From contig JAQCIK010000004.1 of assembly GCA_027592035.1 (NCBI GenBank), forward strand, positions 62,001 to 126,000: a stretch of 64,000 bases of DNA, written 5' to 3'. The DNA is from Casp-actino8 sp001510455 (GTDB taxonomy: Bacteria > Actinomycetota > Acidimicrobiia > Acidimicrobiales > Ilumatobacteraceae). This document shows, one piece after another, positions 41,730-50,436 of this stretch. A program made the position numbers and the translations under genes. Positions within the stretch are counted from its first letter, which is position 1. Every line of letters begins with the position of its first letter. The notes beneath the pieces are model-generated. The model searched no databases and was not told the origin of the DNA. It was given only the letters and a program-made list of their open reading frames with translations.

Positions 41730-43115
41730 GTGTCGTCGCCGCAGATCCCGCTGAACACCGAAGTCACCGAGAATCGACCGCGAACCATCCTCCACGTCGA
41801 CATGGACGCCTTCTACGTGTCGGTCGAACTGCGACGCCACCCCGAACTACGAGGCCGTCCGGTCGTGGTGGGAGGATCGGGTTCCCGAGGTGTCGTGGCC
41901 GCAGCGAACTACGAAGCCCGTCGCTTTGGTGTCTTTTCTGCCATGCCCTCGTCACGTGCACGTCGACTGTGTCCGCAGGCGGTCTTCCTCCCCGGTGATC
42001 ACGCGCTGTACGCCGAGGTCAGCCAGGACGTTCATCGCATCTTCGAGGACGTCACACCTCTCGTCGAACCGATCGCGCTCGACGAGGCCTTTCTCGATGT
42101 CACCGGGGCGCGTTCACTCTTCGGTGACGGAGAGACGATCGGGCATCTCGTTCGTCGGCGAGTGCTCGACGAACTCGATCTTGTCTGCTCGGTGGGTGTC
42201 GCCACCAGTAAGTTCGTCGCCAAATTGGCGTCGAAAGCGGCCAAGCCGTTGGTCACCGAACGCGGGGTGGAAGACGGCGCCGGTGTGCTGGTCGTCGAAC
42301 CCGGCCGTGAGCGCGACTTCGTGTCACCTCTACCGGTGAAGGCACTCTGGGGTGTCGGACCGGCGACCCTCGAACGTCTCGAACGACTCGGGGTGAGAAC
42401 CGTCGCCGATCTCGCCGACCTTCCCTCGGCGGTACTCGAGCGCTCCGTCGGAGTCGCGCATGGTCGTCATCTGGCTGCGCTGGCTCGGGCCGAAGACGAC
42501 CGGGACGTGATTCCGCACCGACCGATCAAGTCGATCGGCAACGAAGAAACGTTCGCACGCGACTTGGTGGCGGCCGACGAGATCCGTAGCGAGATCGTCC
42601 GCCTCGCCGATCACGTGGCCGGACGTTTGCGACGTCAGGGCCGTTCGGCGCGAACGGTCACGCTCAAGATTCGTTATTCGACGTTCGAGACGATCACTCG
42701 GTCGGTCACACCGAGTCGAGCCGTGAACACCTCGCCGGGAATGATGTCCGCCCTCGATCCGATCATCGGCGACATCGCGCGAGGTTTGTCGTCGACGATC
42801 GGCATTCGCCTCCTCGGGGTCTCGGTATCTCAGCTCGTCGAACCTTCGTCGCAGATGACGTTGTTCGACGACCGAGCCGCGGGCAACGATGCGGCCGAGG
42901 ACATCGATGCGGTCGAGAACCGCTGGGAGCCGGCCAGCCGGGCGATCGATGCGATCCGTGAGCGATTCGGGAGTCGGGCGATCGGGCCGGCCGGTTCACT
43001 CGGACGAAACGAACGTCACGAGGGGACACCCTGGGGACCCGAACGTCGTCCGGAGAGCTCGCCGGAACGTGACGTCGACTCGGGTGATGATCCACCGCGG
43101 GGTACTCGTCCGTAG
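41730..43115 (+). CDS. dinB: DNA polymerase IV (Y-family)
   Basis: This is a low-fidelity translesion polymerase. The 461-residue protein has the catalytic metal ligands in HVDMDAFYVSVEL and ALDEAFLDV, the finger segment VVAAANYEARRFGV and the little-finger domain. A beta-clamp-binding motif QMTLF lies near residue 378. After it there is a hydrophilic C-terminal extension of about 80 residues. GTG start two bases after the mannosyltransferase stop. No LexA-type operator was seen. A DUF3040 gene follows, a frequent neighbour of dinB in actinobacteria. Confidence 0.94.
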   Translation: MSSPQIPLNTEVTENRPRTILHVDMDAFYVSVELRRHPELRGRPVVVGGSGSRGVVAAANYEARRFGVFSAMPSSRARRLCPQAVFLPGDHALYAEVSQDVHRIFEDVTPLVEPIALDEAFLDVTGARSLFGDGETIGHLVRRRVLDELDLVCSVGVATSKFVAKLASKAAKPLVTERGVEDGAGVLVVEPGRERDFVSPLPVKALWGVGPATLERLERLGVRTVADLADLPSAVLERSVGVAHGRHLAALARAEDDRDVIPHRPIKSIGNEETFARDLVAADEIRSEIVRLADHVAGRLRRQGRSARTVTLKIRYSTFETITRSVTPSRAVNTSPGMMSALDPIIGDIARGLSSTIGIRLLGVSVSQLVEPSSQMTLFDDRAAGNDAAEDIDAVENRWEPASRAIDAIRERFGSRAIGPAGSLGRNERHEGTPWGPERRPESSPERDVDSGDDPPRGTRP

Positions 43116-43280
43116 GGGGACGTTGCCAGGGTCGTGACGAGATCGTTGCCGGGGTCATGACGAGATCGTCTCTGGGGTTCGATGACGCCGGTCACGACGT
43201 GTGTCGCGAGACCGTCGCGAACGTCGAGACGGTCTTCGCGTTGCCTCGGCCCGTACGATCTGGGACACTGGAGGGCGAGA

Positions 43281-43285
43281 GGAGG
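43281..43285 (+). promoter_or_regulatory. strong Shine-Dalgarno of the DUF3040 gene
   Basis: GGAGG within GAGAGGAGG lies five bases before the ATG at 43291 and decides the start. A possible -10 TACGAT lies about 30 bases further upstream. Confidence 0.65.
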
Positions 43286-43290
43286 TTCCG

Positions 43291-43626
43291 ATGGGTCTGT
43301 CCGACGACGAGCAGCGCATCTTGCGTCAGATCGAAGAAGAGCTCGAGAACGATACGAAGTTCGCGCAAGCCGTGTCCCCGTCGGGTCTTTACTCGCATTC
43401 GGCTCGCCTCGTGCGCTGGTCGGTCCTCGGCTTGGTGGTGTGCGTGGCTCTTCTGGTCCTTGCGCTACGCATCCATTTCTTGGTCTCGTTCGGAGTCTTC
43501 CTCGGCATGTTGGTTCTGCTCGCCGTCATCGAACGAAATGCGCGGGCGATCGGCCGGGCCGGATTCCAGGACGTGGCGGGAGCCTTGCGCAAGGCGCGGG
43601 CGAGCGCGTCTCGCCGATTCGACTGA
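43291..43626 (+). CDS. DUF3040 membrane protein
   Basis: This 111-residue protein starts MGLSDDEQRILRQIEEEL, the DUF3040 signature, followed by two membrane helices (about 42-62 and 66-83) and a basic C-terminal tail. The family is actinobacterial and usually lies near dinB and the division cluster; its role is unknown. The ATG at 43291 is fixed by a strong Shine-Dalgarno; longer frames upstream have none. It has a 176-base gap to dinB that holds no other gene I could support. Confidence 0.88.
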   Translation: MGLSDDEQRILRQIEEELENDTKFAQAVSPSGLYSHSARLVRWSVLGLVVCVALLVLALRIHFLVSFGVFLGMLVLLAVIERNARAIGRAGFQDVAGALRKARASASRRFD

Positions 43627-43644
43627 CGTCGACGGACGCCGTCG

Positions 43645-44523
43645 ATGACAACGCCGGTCGGCGATCCGTCTCCGCGTAGCTACGTCGCTCTCGACATCGG
43701 CGGCACGAAACTCGCCGCCGCCATCGTGACCACGGAAGGTTCCATCGTGGTCTCGGACCGATTGCCCACCCCGGCCCGCGATCCGTGGGCGGCGGTTGCG
43801 GCGCTCGTCTCTCGGGTCGTGGCTGCCACACCGGATCTCCAGCCGATGGCACTCGGTGCCGGTTGTGGTGGACCGATGGCGCGAGGCGGTGACACCGTGT
43901 CGCCTTTGCACATACCGGCCTGGCGAGATTTCCCACTGCGTTCCGCCTTGGCCGATCTGGTGGGTGTTCCGGTCGCCGTCGACAACGACGCGAAGGCGCT
44001 GGCCCTCGGTGAAGGATGGCTCGGTGCTGCGAAGGGTCTGCGTGATTACATGGCCGTCGTCGTCGGAACCGGAGTCGGTGCCGGACTCGTGATCGACGGT
44101 CGGCTCGTCGATGGTCGATCCGGCAATGCCGGACACATCGGCCACCTGATCGTGGAAGAGGATGGTCTCGAATGTCGGTGCGGGGCCCACGGGTGTCTGG
44201 AGGCGTACCTGTCGGGATCGGCGATCGAAGCACGAACCGGGCAGTCGGCTCGTCAGGCGTCGACGACCACCATCCTCGACGCCGGGCGGCGATTCGGCCG
44301 CGCGGTGGCCTCGGTGGCGGCTCTCACGAGTCTGGAACGGGTGGTCGTGGCCGGCAGCGTGGCGTGGGGCTGGGGTGACGAATTCTTCACTGCCGCTCGA
44401 GACGAGTTCGCCGCTCGAAGTCGCCTGTCGTTCACACAGACGATCGACATCGTCGCCGCCGGGCCCCGGGCCGGGTTGATCGGTGCGGCCGCCTTGGCCC
44501 GTCGCGCGGTCGGTGGCGACTAG
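43645..44523 (+). CDS. ROK-family sugar kinase
   Basis: This 292-residue protein has the ROK motifs ALDIGGTKLAAAIV, VDNDAKALALGEG, VVGTGVGAGLVIDG and the zinc motif CRCGAHGCLEAY. There is no N-terminal DNA-binding domain, so it is a kinase rather than a ROK repressor. It is distinct from the longer glucokinase at 31228; the substrate may be glucose or N-acetylmannosamine/glucosamine. Its TAG stop begins the -10 box of the following acyl-CoA dehydrogenase. Confidence 0.87.
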   Translation: MTTPVGDPSPRSYVALDIGGTKLAAAIVTTEGSIVVSDRLPTPARDPWAAVAALVSRVVAATPDLQPMALGAGCGGPMARGGDTVSPLHIPAWRDFPLRSALADLVGVPVAVDNDAKALALGEGWLGAAKGLRDYMAVVVGTGVGAGLVIDGRLVDGRSGNAGHIGHLIVEEDGLECRCGAHGCLEAYLSGSAIEARTGQSARQASTTTILDAGRRFGRAVASVAALTSLERVVVAGSVAWGWGDEFFTAARDEFAARSRLSFTQTIDIVAAGPRAGLIGAAALARRAVGGD

Positions 44524-44526
44524 TTT
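44521..44526 (+). promoter_or_regulatory. -10 box of the acyl-CoA dehydrogenase made from the ROK stop codon
   Basis: TAGTTT starts with the TAG stop of the ROK gene and lies six bases before the GTG at 44533, the leaderless spacing. Confidence 0.5.
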
Positions 44527-44532
44527 TCCGTC

Positions 44533-45765
44533 GTGGATCCTCGTTATTCGTCGGAAGCCGAATCGTTTCGCCGCCGAGTCGTCGCCTTCTTGTCCCAAGC
44601 CCTGCCGGCTGACTTTCCCGGTATCGGGCGGATGCCGGTCGACGAGGTGCGCCCGTGGGTGATGGAGTGGCGACGAGTCCTGCATGCCGAGAGGTACCTC
44701 GCACCGGGATGGCCGGCCGAGTACGGCGGTGGAGGATTGTCGGCTCTCGAGCAGGTGATTCTGGCCGAAGAGTTCGCCAAGGCCGGAGTTCCGACCGGCG
44801 GGCCGAACGACGGCTTCGGAATCACCATGCTCGGCAACACCTTGTTGCGGTGGGGAACTGACGAGCAGAAGTCGTACTACCTCCCGCGAATTCTCGCCAA
44901 CGATGACATCTGGTGTCAGGGTTACAGCGAACCGAACGCCGGGAGCGATCTCGGAAGTCTCGGGCTTCGTGCCGCTCTCGACGGCGACCAATGGGTCATG
45001 AACGGGCAGAAGATCTGGACGTCGGCCGGCCATCTCGCCGACCACATCTTCACCTTGGCGCGCACCGATCCCGACGCACCCAAACACAAGGGCATCTCAT
45101 TTCTTCTGGTCGACATGCGCCAGCCGGGGATCGAGGTCCGACCGATCAAGATGATCAGCGGTGAGAGCGAGTTCAACGAGGTCTTCTACACCGATGCGAC
45201 GTGTCCGAAGGATGCGGTCGTCGGAGGGGTGAACAACGGTTGGGCTGTCGCCATGACCTTGCTCGGCTACGAGCGCGGTGAGGGAGCGGCAACGGTGCCG
45301 GTTCGGTTCCAGGCCGAACTCGACCGCTTGTTGTTGCTCGCGCGCGAGTACGGCGTGGTCGACGATCCTCGCGTACGTCAGCGACTGGCGTGGGCTCATT
45401 CCAAGGTTCAGATCATGAGGTATTTGGGCCTGCGCACCCTCACGTCGTTCCTGGCCGGTCATCATCCCGGACCCGAGAGTGGAGCCTTCAAGCGTTACTG
45501 GAGCGAGTACCACCAGTCCGTGACTGAGCTCGCTCTCGAGATCATGGGTGCGTCGTCACTCGTCGTCGAGGGGCGATTGCCGTCGAACGCGTTCCAGCCC
45601 GACGATCGCTCGGCACCCAACAGCTCGGCCAGTTGGATCGGAAGCTTTCTGAACGCTCGGGCCGGAACCATTTACGCCGGTTCGTCGCAGGTCCAGTCGA
45701 ACATCATGGCCGAGATGGTGCTCGGACTTCCGAAAGAGCCCCAGGCCGCTCCGCTCCGATCATGA
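44533..45765 (+). CDS. acyl-CoA dehydrogenase
   Basis: This FAD enzyme introduces a trans double bond in acyl-CoA. The 410-residue protein has the N-terminal helical domain, the FAD-binding middle segment (YSEPNAGSDLGSLG, QKIWTSAGHLADH) and the C-terminal domain ending GTIYAGSSQVQSNIMAEMVLG. The sequence fits the actinobacterial FadE group used for sterol or branched-chain substrates, but the substrate is not evident and no other beta-oxidation gene is adjacent. A GTG start follows a leaderless promoter. The stop overlaps the next ATG. Confidence 0.9.
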   Translation: MDPRYSSEAESFRRRVVAFLSQALPADFPGIGRMPVDEVRPWVMEWRRVLHAERYLAPGWPAEYGGGGLSALEQVILAEEFAKAGVPTGGPNDGFGITMLGNTLLRWGTDEQKSYYLPRILANDDIWCQGYSEPNAGSDLGSLGLRAALDGDQWVMNGQKIWTSAGHLADHIFTLARTDPDAPKHKGISFLLVDMRQPGIEVRPIKMISGESEFNEVFYTDATCPKDAVVGGVNNGWAVAMTLLGYERGEGAATVPVRFQAELDRLLLLAREYGVVDDPRVRQRLAWAHSKVQIMRYLGLRTLTSFLAGHHPGPESGAFKRYWSEYHQSVTELALEIMGASSLVVEGRLPSNAFQPDDRSAPNSSASWIGSFLNARAGTIYAGSSQVQSNIMAEMVLGLPKEPQAAPLRS

Positions 45766-46010
45766 GGGCACGGGAGTTCATCCGTATCGCTGCGGCCATT
45801 TTGCGTCGGCCGTCGCTGTGGTGGACGGCCGTCGTCGTCGCTCGGCGAGTCGTGCCGCGTCGATGGTGGGCGCACCGACCGTTCCTGCCCGTCCCGCCAC
45901 GCGATTACGTGCGCTTCCGCAAAGAAACTCACTACGGGGATCCGCTGGCGCCGTTCGAGGTCGACGATGTGCTGAAATATCTCCTGTGGGTACGAGCATG
46001 GAATCCATGA
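45762..46010 (+). CDS. small conserved protein of unknown function
   Basis: The protein is 82 residues from an ATG overlapping the acyl-CoA dehydrogenase stop. A moderately hydrophobic N-terminal stretch rich in Trp and Arg (LRRPSLWWTAVVVARRVVPR) could lie on the membrane. The rest (PVPPRDYVRFRKETHYGD, then FEVDDVLKYLLWVRAWN) is soluble-looking. I recall comparable small proteins in actinobacteria between an acyl-CoA dehydrogenase and an HNH gene, but no function is known to me. Confidence 0.7.
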   Translation: MRAREFIRIAAAILRRPSLWWTAVVVARRVVPRRWWAHRPFLPVPPRDYVRFRKETHYGDPLAPFEVDDVLKYLLWVRAWNP

Positions 46011-46042
46011 GTCGATTCGGGCGGCGACGGAGGCCCTGATCC

Positions 46043-46540
46043 ATGAGAAGCGCGCTCGTTCTCAATGCCACCTACGAGCCGCTCAGCGTCGTTCCGTGCC
46101 GACGGGCTGCGTGTCTGGTCCTGACCGACAAAGCCGAAGTCGTCGAACACGACGGCACCTACCTGCGTTCCGAGTCGCTCGCGGTCCCCAATCCGCTCGT
46201 CATCCGATTGCGATACGTGGTGAAGGTTCCGTATCACCGTCGTACTGCTCTGTCGCGACGGGCCATCTTCGCCCGCGACGAACATCGTTGTCAGTACTGC
46301 GGTGGAGCGGCCGACTCGATCGATCACGTCATGCCTCGTTCACGTGGGGGACTTCACGACTGGGAGAACGTGGCAGCGGCGTGTCGTCGCTGCAATCTCG
46401 ACAAACGTGACCGAACGCCCGACGAGGCCGGCATGCGTCTCGCTCGTGCACCACGCGCTCCGCGCGAACTCACGTGGGTCACGATCTCGGTGGGGCGAGT
46501 TCCCGAGGTTTGGAAGCCCTACCTGGCGCGCGCGTCGTAG
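46043..46540 (+). CDS. HNH endonuclease family protein
   Basis: This 165-residue protein has an N-terminal domain (LVLNATYEPLSVVPCRRAAC) found in a widespread bacterial HNH family, then the HNH core with paired zinc cysteines CQYCG and CRRC and the catalytic DHVMPRSRGGLHDWEN. It is not linked to a mobile element or restriction gene, and this family is common in single copy in actinobacterial chromosomes. Its cellular role is unclear. The next gene starts two bases after its stop. Confidence 0.88.
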   Translation: MRSALVLNATYEPLSVVPCRRAACLVLTDKAEVVEHDGTYLRSESLAVPNPLVIRLRYVVKVPYHRRTALSRRAIFARDEHRCQYCGGAADSIDHVMPRSRGGLHDWENVAAACRRCNLDKRDRTPDEAGMRLARAPRAPRELTWVTISVGRVPEVWKPYLARAS

Positions 46541-46542
46541 TC

Positions 46543-47220
46543 GTGGTCGACGTTCTCGTCGTCACCGACGGTGACGCAGCCTCGTTTCATGGTCGGCCCC
46601 TACCCGACGACGGTCGACCACACGTGTGGTGGTTCCAGCCGGTCGTTCCGGCGGTCGTTCTCGGATCGACTCAGGATCGCGACATCGTCGACCTCGAGGA
46701 GTGCTCACGTCGAGGGATCGACGTCGTGACTCGTCGAAGTGGCGGCGGGATCGTGATCGTCGGTCCCGATCTCACGCTCTGGGTCGATGTGTTGGTTCCT
46801 CGGCATCATCGACTCTGGGACGACGACATCGGGCGTGCGACGTGGTGGCTCGGTGACGTGTGGGCCGAGGCTCTGGCCGACGTCGAGATCGCGGGTGACG
46901 TTCATCGCGGGCCGATGCAAGCCACGGATCTGTCACGACTGGTGTGTTTCGCCGGGCGAGGGCCGGGCGAGGTGGTCGTGTCGACACCGAACTCGGCGGC
47001 ATCCAAAGCGGTGGGGATCAGTCAGCGACGCACTCGCGAGTGGGCCCGATTCCAATGTGCGTTGAGTCTTCGTTGGGACGCCGATCTTCATCGGAGAGTG
47101 GTGAGGACGGATTCCTTCGACCCGTCAGCACTCGAACACTTGGGCACCGATCTCGATCTCGATCCGTCGGTGTTCGGACGGCACGTGGTCGCTCGACTCG
47201 TCGATCGACTCGGCGGGTGA
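46543..47220 (+). CDS. lipoate-protein ligase A-like protein
   Basis: The protein is 225 residues from a GTG just after the HNH stop. It fits the biotin/lipoate ligase fold: VVTRRSGGGIVIVGPDLTLW (the RRxSGGG motif), DVLVPRHHRLWDDD, CFAGRGPGEVVV, and the lysine-bearing segment SKAVGISQRRTREWARFQ that binds lipoyl-adenylate. The GN following the first motif in classical LplA is replaced by DLTLW, so substrate or partner may differ. It converges on the M23 peptidase gene with a one-base gap. Confidence 0.8.
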   Translation: MVDVLVVTDGDAASFHGRPLPDDGRPHVWWFQPVVPAVVLGSTQDRDIVDLEECSRRGIDVVTRRSGGGIVIVGPDLTLWVDVLVPRHHRLWDDDIGRATWWLGDVWAEALADVEIAGDVHRGPMQATDLSRLVCFAGRGPGEVVVSTPNSAASKAVGISQRRTREWARFQCALSLRWDADLHRRVVRTDSFDPSALEHLGTDLDLDPSVFGRHVVARLVDRLGG

Positions 47221-47221
47221 A

Positions 47222-48877
47222 TCATTCCCCCGACGGTTGGGGGAGGAGCTCGGTGGCCTTGCAGGCGTCGATCGACTTGACCATGGCGTAGGGATTGACG
47301 GCCGATCCACCGTGGGGGTGATACTCGAAGTGCAGGTGGGGAGTGGAACTGTTGCCGGTCGACCCGACGTATCCGATGATCTGGCCGGCCACGACCTCGG
47401 ATCCGAGATCGATTCCGGGAGCGAATTCGGACAGGTGGGCGTAGTGGAAGTACGTGTCATCGTCGGCGGTCAGTCGTAGGGCATTCCCGCCGAGTGAGCC
47501 GGGCTTATCGAACCATTGGCGAGTGATCATGCCGTCGGTGACGGCGTAGATGGCCTTGCCGGTGGGGGCGATGATGTCGACACCGACGTGGCGACGTCCT
47601 CCCGAGCGCGGTGCATGCCAGGTGTCGGTGAACCAACACGGTCCTTGGACGGGGAACACCGAGGCACGCGTCGGTTCGGCGCTCGATGACGTGCTCGGTG
47701 ACGTGCTCGGTGACGTGCTCGATGACGGGCTCGATGACGAGGCATCCGCGTTCGGGCTCGTCGGCCCGACCTTCTCGCCGTCGAGAAGGCTGAAGAAGGT
47801 CACGAGATCGAGTCGTCCCGACGCCGTGATGCCGAGGCGCGATTGGTACGTGGTGATCGCGGTCTCGGTGGCCGATCCGAAGATGCCGTCGGCTCCGCCG
47901 CGGAGGGTCACGCCAGCGGCGAGGAGAGCACGTTGCACGGTCGCGACCTCGTCACTTCGGTCTCCACGGCGGGGGATCGCTGGTGCAGGAAGGAGGCCGA
48001 GAAGTTGGGCGGTCTTTTCGTCGACTTCACCCGTCGCCGGTCGCCGAACGTTGCGTTGGTAGAACTTCACGGCGTTCTCGGTGGCCGATCCGAAGATGCC
48101 GTCGGCTCCGCCGCGAACGGTCACGCCAGCGGCGAGAAGAGCACGTTGCACCACGGCGACCGATTCGCTGGTGTCGCCACGTCGGGGCAGTGTCATCGGA
48201 GCGGTGGCGGATTCGACGAGTTCGGCCTGCACGCGGTCCGAAGCGGGAGCAGAGCTCGCCGATGTGTCGGAGGGAATCGTCGGCTGTTCCTGTGACGCGA
48301 GGCCGAGTGCGATGGCGGTTCGGGTGTCGATCCGACCACTGACGTCGAGATTCGCCCGTTGCTGGAAACGGGCGACGGCATCGCTCGTCGCCGGACCGAA
48401 GATTCCGTCGGCCCCACCTCGCAGCGAGATTCCGGCGTCGAGCAGGGCGCGCTGAGCGTGGGCGACCTCGTTGCCACGATCACCGCGAGCGGGGAAGTCG
48501 GGTGCCGGTCCGAGCGAGAGAAGATGCGCCGTCAGGTGGTCGAGTGTGCCGGTCGGTTGCAACCCGACCGAGGTCTGGAAGGTCCGCAGAGCCGTTTCGG
48601 TCGCCGGACCGAAAATGCCGTCGGCACCTCCGCGCACGGTCACGTCGGCCGAGATGAGTGCTCGCTGCAGGGCGGCGACCCGATCACCGCGGGCCCCACG
48701 AGCCAATGACGGTGACGAAGCCGAAGGGTTCGATGCGGTCACGAGTCCCGTCACCGACGCCGGGTGGCTGGAGAACACAGCGGCCGGCGGGGTCGACGTC
48801 GCGAGAACGGGCGCTGCGCCAAAGGACGTCATGACGAGCGAGGTCCCCACGATCGCAGCACTGAGAGCGGGCATCAC
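47222..48877 (-). CDS. secreted M23 peptidase with four peptidoglycan-binding domains
   Basis: This 551-residue exported protein starts with a signal peptide (about 1-27). Four peptidoglycan-binding type 1 repeats follow (near 60-115, 128-185, 230-290 and 300-355), each with a LRGGADGIFG-like or VRGGADGIFG-like core. A Ser/Pro/Thr linker then leads to a C-terminal LytM/M23 metallopeptidase domain with HVGVD and HLHFE zinc ligands. It probably cuts peptide cross-links or acts in wall remodelling. It begins GTG-ATG, so either may start it. It lies beside the dcw cluster, divergent from mraZ. Confidence 0.92.
   Translation of the reverse strand: MMPALSAAIVGTSLVMTSFGAAPVLATSTPPAAVFSSHPASVTGLVTASNPSASSPSLARGARGDRVAALQRALISADVTVRGGADGIFGPATETALRTFQTSVGLQPTGTLDHLTAHLLSLGPAPDFPARGDRGNEVAHAQRALLDAGISLRGGADGIFGPATSDAVARFQQRANLDVSGRIDTRTAIALGLASQEQPTIPSDTSASSAPASDRVQAELVESATAPMTLPRRGDTSESVAVVQRALLAAGVTVRGGADGIFGSATENAVKFYQRNVRRPATGEVDEKTAQLLGLLPAPAIPRRGDRSDEVATVQRALLAAGVTLRGGADGIFGSATETAITTYQSRLGITASGRLDLVTFFSLLDGEKVGPTSPNADASSSSPSSSTSPSTSPSTSSSAEPTRASVFPVQGPCWFTDTWHAPRSGGRRHVGVDIIAPTGKAIYAVTDGMITRQWFDKPGSLGGNALRLTADDDTYFHYAHLSEFAPGIDLGSEVVAGQIIGYVGSTGNSSTPHLHFEYHPHGGSAVNPYAMVKSIDACKATELLPQPSGE
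47685..47732 (-). repeat. four tandem 12-base units in the M23 peptidase linker
   Basis: On the plus strand the unit is ggtgacgtgctc with one- or two-base variants; a partial fifth unit follows. It encodes the Ser/Pro/Thr linker before the catalytic domain, in frame. Confidence 0.9.
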
Positions 48878-48996
48878 GGCTCAGGTATCGGCCGCATCCG
48901 GGACGACCTTGAGGGGAATCACGAGGGATGTGGCGGGCAGGTGGCGGGGATGTGGCGGGGTGTCGCCGGGTCCCCCGGTGGGGTCCGGGTGGGGGT

Positions 48997-49033
48997 GTGG
49001 GGAGGAAAAGTGGCGCGAAGTGGGGAAAAGTGG
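48997..49033 (+). promoter_or_regulatory. candidate MraZ operator: GTGG direct repeats
   Basis: GTGG occurs at 48997, 49010, 49020 and 49030; the last three are spaced exactly ten bases, one helical turn. MraZ in other bacteria binds direct repeats of GTGG-type boxes with ten-base phasing in its own promoter. The array ends at the -35 box below. Confidence 0.6.
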
Positions 49034-49064
49034 TTGACAGAGGGGAGGATTGGGGACTAGGAAT
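49034..49064 (+). promoter_or_regulatory. mraZ promoter
   Basis: A perfect -35 TTGACA (49034-49039) directly follows the last GTGG box, with TAGGAA (49058-49063) or the overlapping AGGAAT as -10 after 18-19 bases. Transcription would begin near 49070, about 24 bases before the mraZ GTG. The remaining ~120 bases of the gap on the M23 side hold only G-rich sequence. Confidence 0.6.
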
Positions 49065-49093
49065 ACTCCACAACTCGGGCAGAGGGGCAGTCA

Positions 49094-49516
49094 GTGCAGG
49101 TATTCGTCGGAAAACACGAGCGACAGCTCGACCCCAAGGGTCGACTTGCGCTTCCGGCGACCTTCCGGAGTCGTCTGGAACCCCGCTGTTATCTGCTCCT
49201 TGGCCAGGACAAGTGCATTGCGGTCGTGACGGCCGAGGACTCGGCTCGCTTGGCCGATGAGATCACGGCCGCCGTCAAAAGTGGTGAGACCACCGAACAG
49301 GAGCGCCGAGCCCTGGCGGCCAGCATGGTCGAAGTCGTCATCGACGCCCAGGGACGGGTCACGATCGACGAGTCGCTACGCGCCTACGCCGGACTCACGG
49401 CGGGCAGTCGGGTCGTCGTGGCCGGCAACTTCGAACGGGTCGAGATCTGGGAGCCGAGTCGTTTCGAGCGGCAGTTGGCCCTCGGCACCGAAGCGATCGC
49501 TGGGGAGGAGTCGTGA
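49094..49516 (+). CDS. mraZ: transcriptional regulator MraZ
   Basis: MraZ is a ring-forming DNA-binding protein that controls the division cluster. The 140-residue length is normal, with two AbrB-like halves marked DPKGRLALPATFR and DAQGRVTIDESLR. The GTG at 49094 gives the usual short N-terminus (MQVFVGKHERQLD). It is first in the dcw cluster and is preceded by a GTGG repeat array that it may bind itself. The stop overlaps the rsmH start (GTGA). Confidence 0.96.
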   Translation: MQVFVGKHERQLDPKGRLALPATFRSRLEPRCYLLLGQDKCIAVVTAEDSARLADEITAAVKSGETTEQERRALAASMVEVVIDAQGRVTIDESLRAYAGLTAGSRVVVAGNFERVEIWEPSRFERQLALGTEAIAGEES

Positions 49517-50436
49517 ACGACTTCTCGCACGAGTCGGTCATGGTCGACGAAATCGTGGACGTGTTCTCGACCGTCCCGACCGGTGTGGTGTTGGACGGAA
49601 CTCTCGGTGGCGGTGGACATGCCGAAGCACTCCTTGCGTCGCGACGTGATCTGTCGATCCTCGGTCTCGATCGCGATCCGTCGGCTCTCGATGCAGCCCG
49701 GACTCGACTCGCCGATGTGGCCGATCGGGTGATCGTGCAACATCGTCGTTTCGACGACATCGATGATGGACTCGCCGAGGCCGGCATCGAGACGTTGTCG
49801 GGGGCACTGTTCGATCTCGGGGTGTCGTCGCATCAGTTCGACGTGGCGTCGCGCGGTTTCTCCTACCGGCACGACGCACCACTCGACATGCGGATGGATC
49901 CGACCGAATCGCGTACTGCGGCCGAGATCGTGAACGAGTGGACGGTCGAAGAGTTGGCTCGACTTCTTCGCACCAATGCCGACGAACGCTTCGCCCGCCG
50001 GATCGCCGAGGCGATCGTCGCGGCACGACCCGTGACGACCACCCAACAACTCGCCGAGATCGTCGTGGCCGCCATCCCGGCCCCGGCCCGCCGACGAGGC
50101 GGCCACCCGGCCAAGCGAACGTTCCAGGCTCTACGGATCGAGGTCAACCGCGAACTCGAGGTACTGCCCGTGGCTCTCGATCGGGCCGTGAATCGACTGC
50201 GGTCCGGAGGTCGGGTGGCCGTTCTGTCGTATCACTCGGGTGAAGACCGCATCGTGAAGGCGCGTTTTCGCCATCACGAAACCGGTGGATGCACGTGTCC
50301 GTCGGGATTGCCCTGTGGTTGCGGTGCGCAGGCGGCGGTTCGAAGGGTTCGCGTGCCGGCTCGACCGAGCGAGGCCGAACGAACGCGTAATCCACGGAGT
50401 GCCTCGGCCCGTCTGCGAGTGGTGGAGGCAGTCTGA
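49513..50436 (+). CDS. rsmH: 16S rRNA m4C1402 methyltransferase
   Basis: RsmH (MraW) methylates the N4 of C1402 in the ribosomal P site using S-adenosylmethionine. The 307-residue protein has the SAM-binding motif VVLDGTLGGGGHAEALL near residue 20, GALFDLGVSSHQFD and the family-specific FSYRHDAPLDMRMDP. GTG start four-base overlap with mraZ. It shares its final A with the ftsL ATG, so the first genes of the cluster are translationally coupled. Confidence 0.97.
   Translation: MNDFSHESVMVDEIVDVFSTVPTGVVLDGTLGGGGHAEALLASRRDLSILGLDRDPSALDAARTRLADVADRVIVQHRRFDDIDDGLAEAGIETLSGALFDLGVSSHQFDVASRGFSYRHDAPLDMRMDPTESRTAAEIVNEWTVEELARLLRTNADERFARRIAEAIVAARPVTTTQQLAEIVVAAIPAPARRRGGHPAKRTFQALRIEVNRELEVLPVALDRAVNRLRSGGRVAVLSYHSGEDRIVKARFRHHETGGCTCPSGLPCGCGAQAAVRRVRVPARPSEAERTRNPRSASARLRVVEAV

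Noticed and set aside
48878..49093. Possible small RNA or gene in the G-rich gap before mraZ
   Set aside because: No frame with a start signal and no terminator was seen; the mraZ promoter and GTGG array explain the conserved-looking part.
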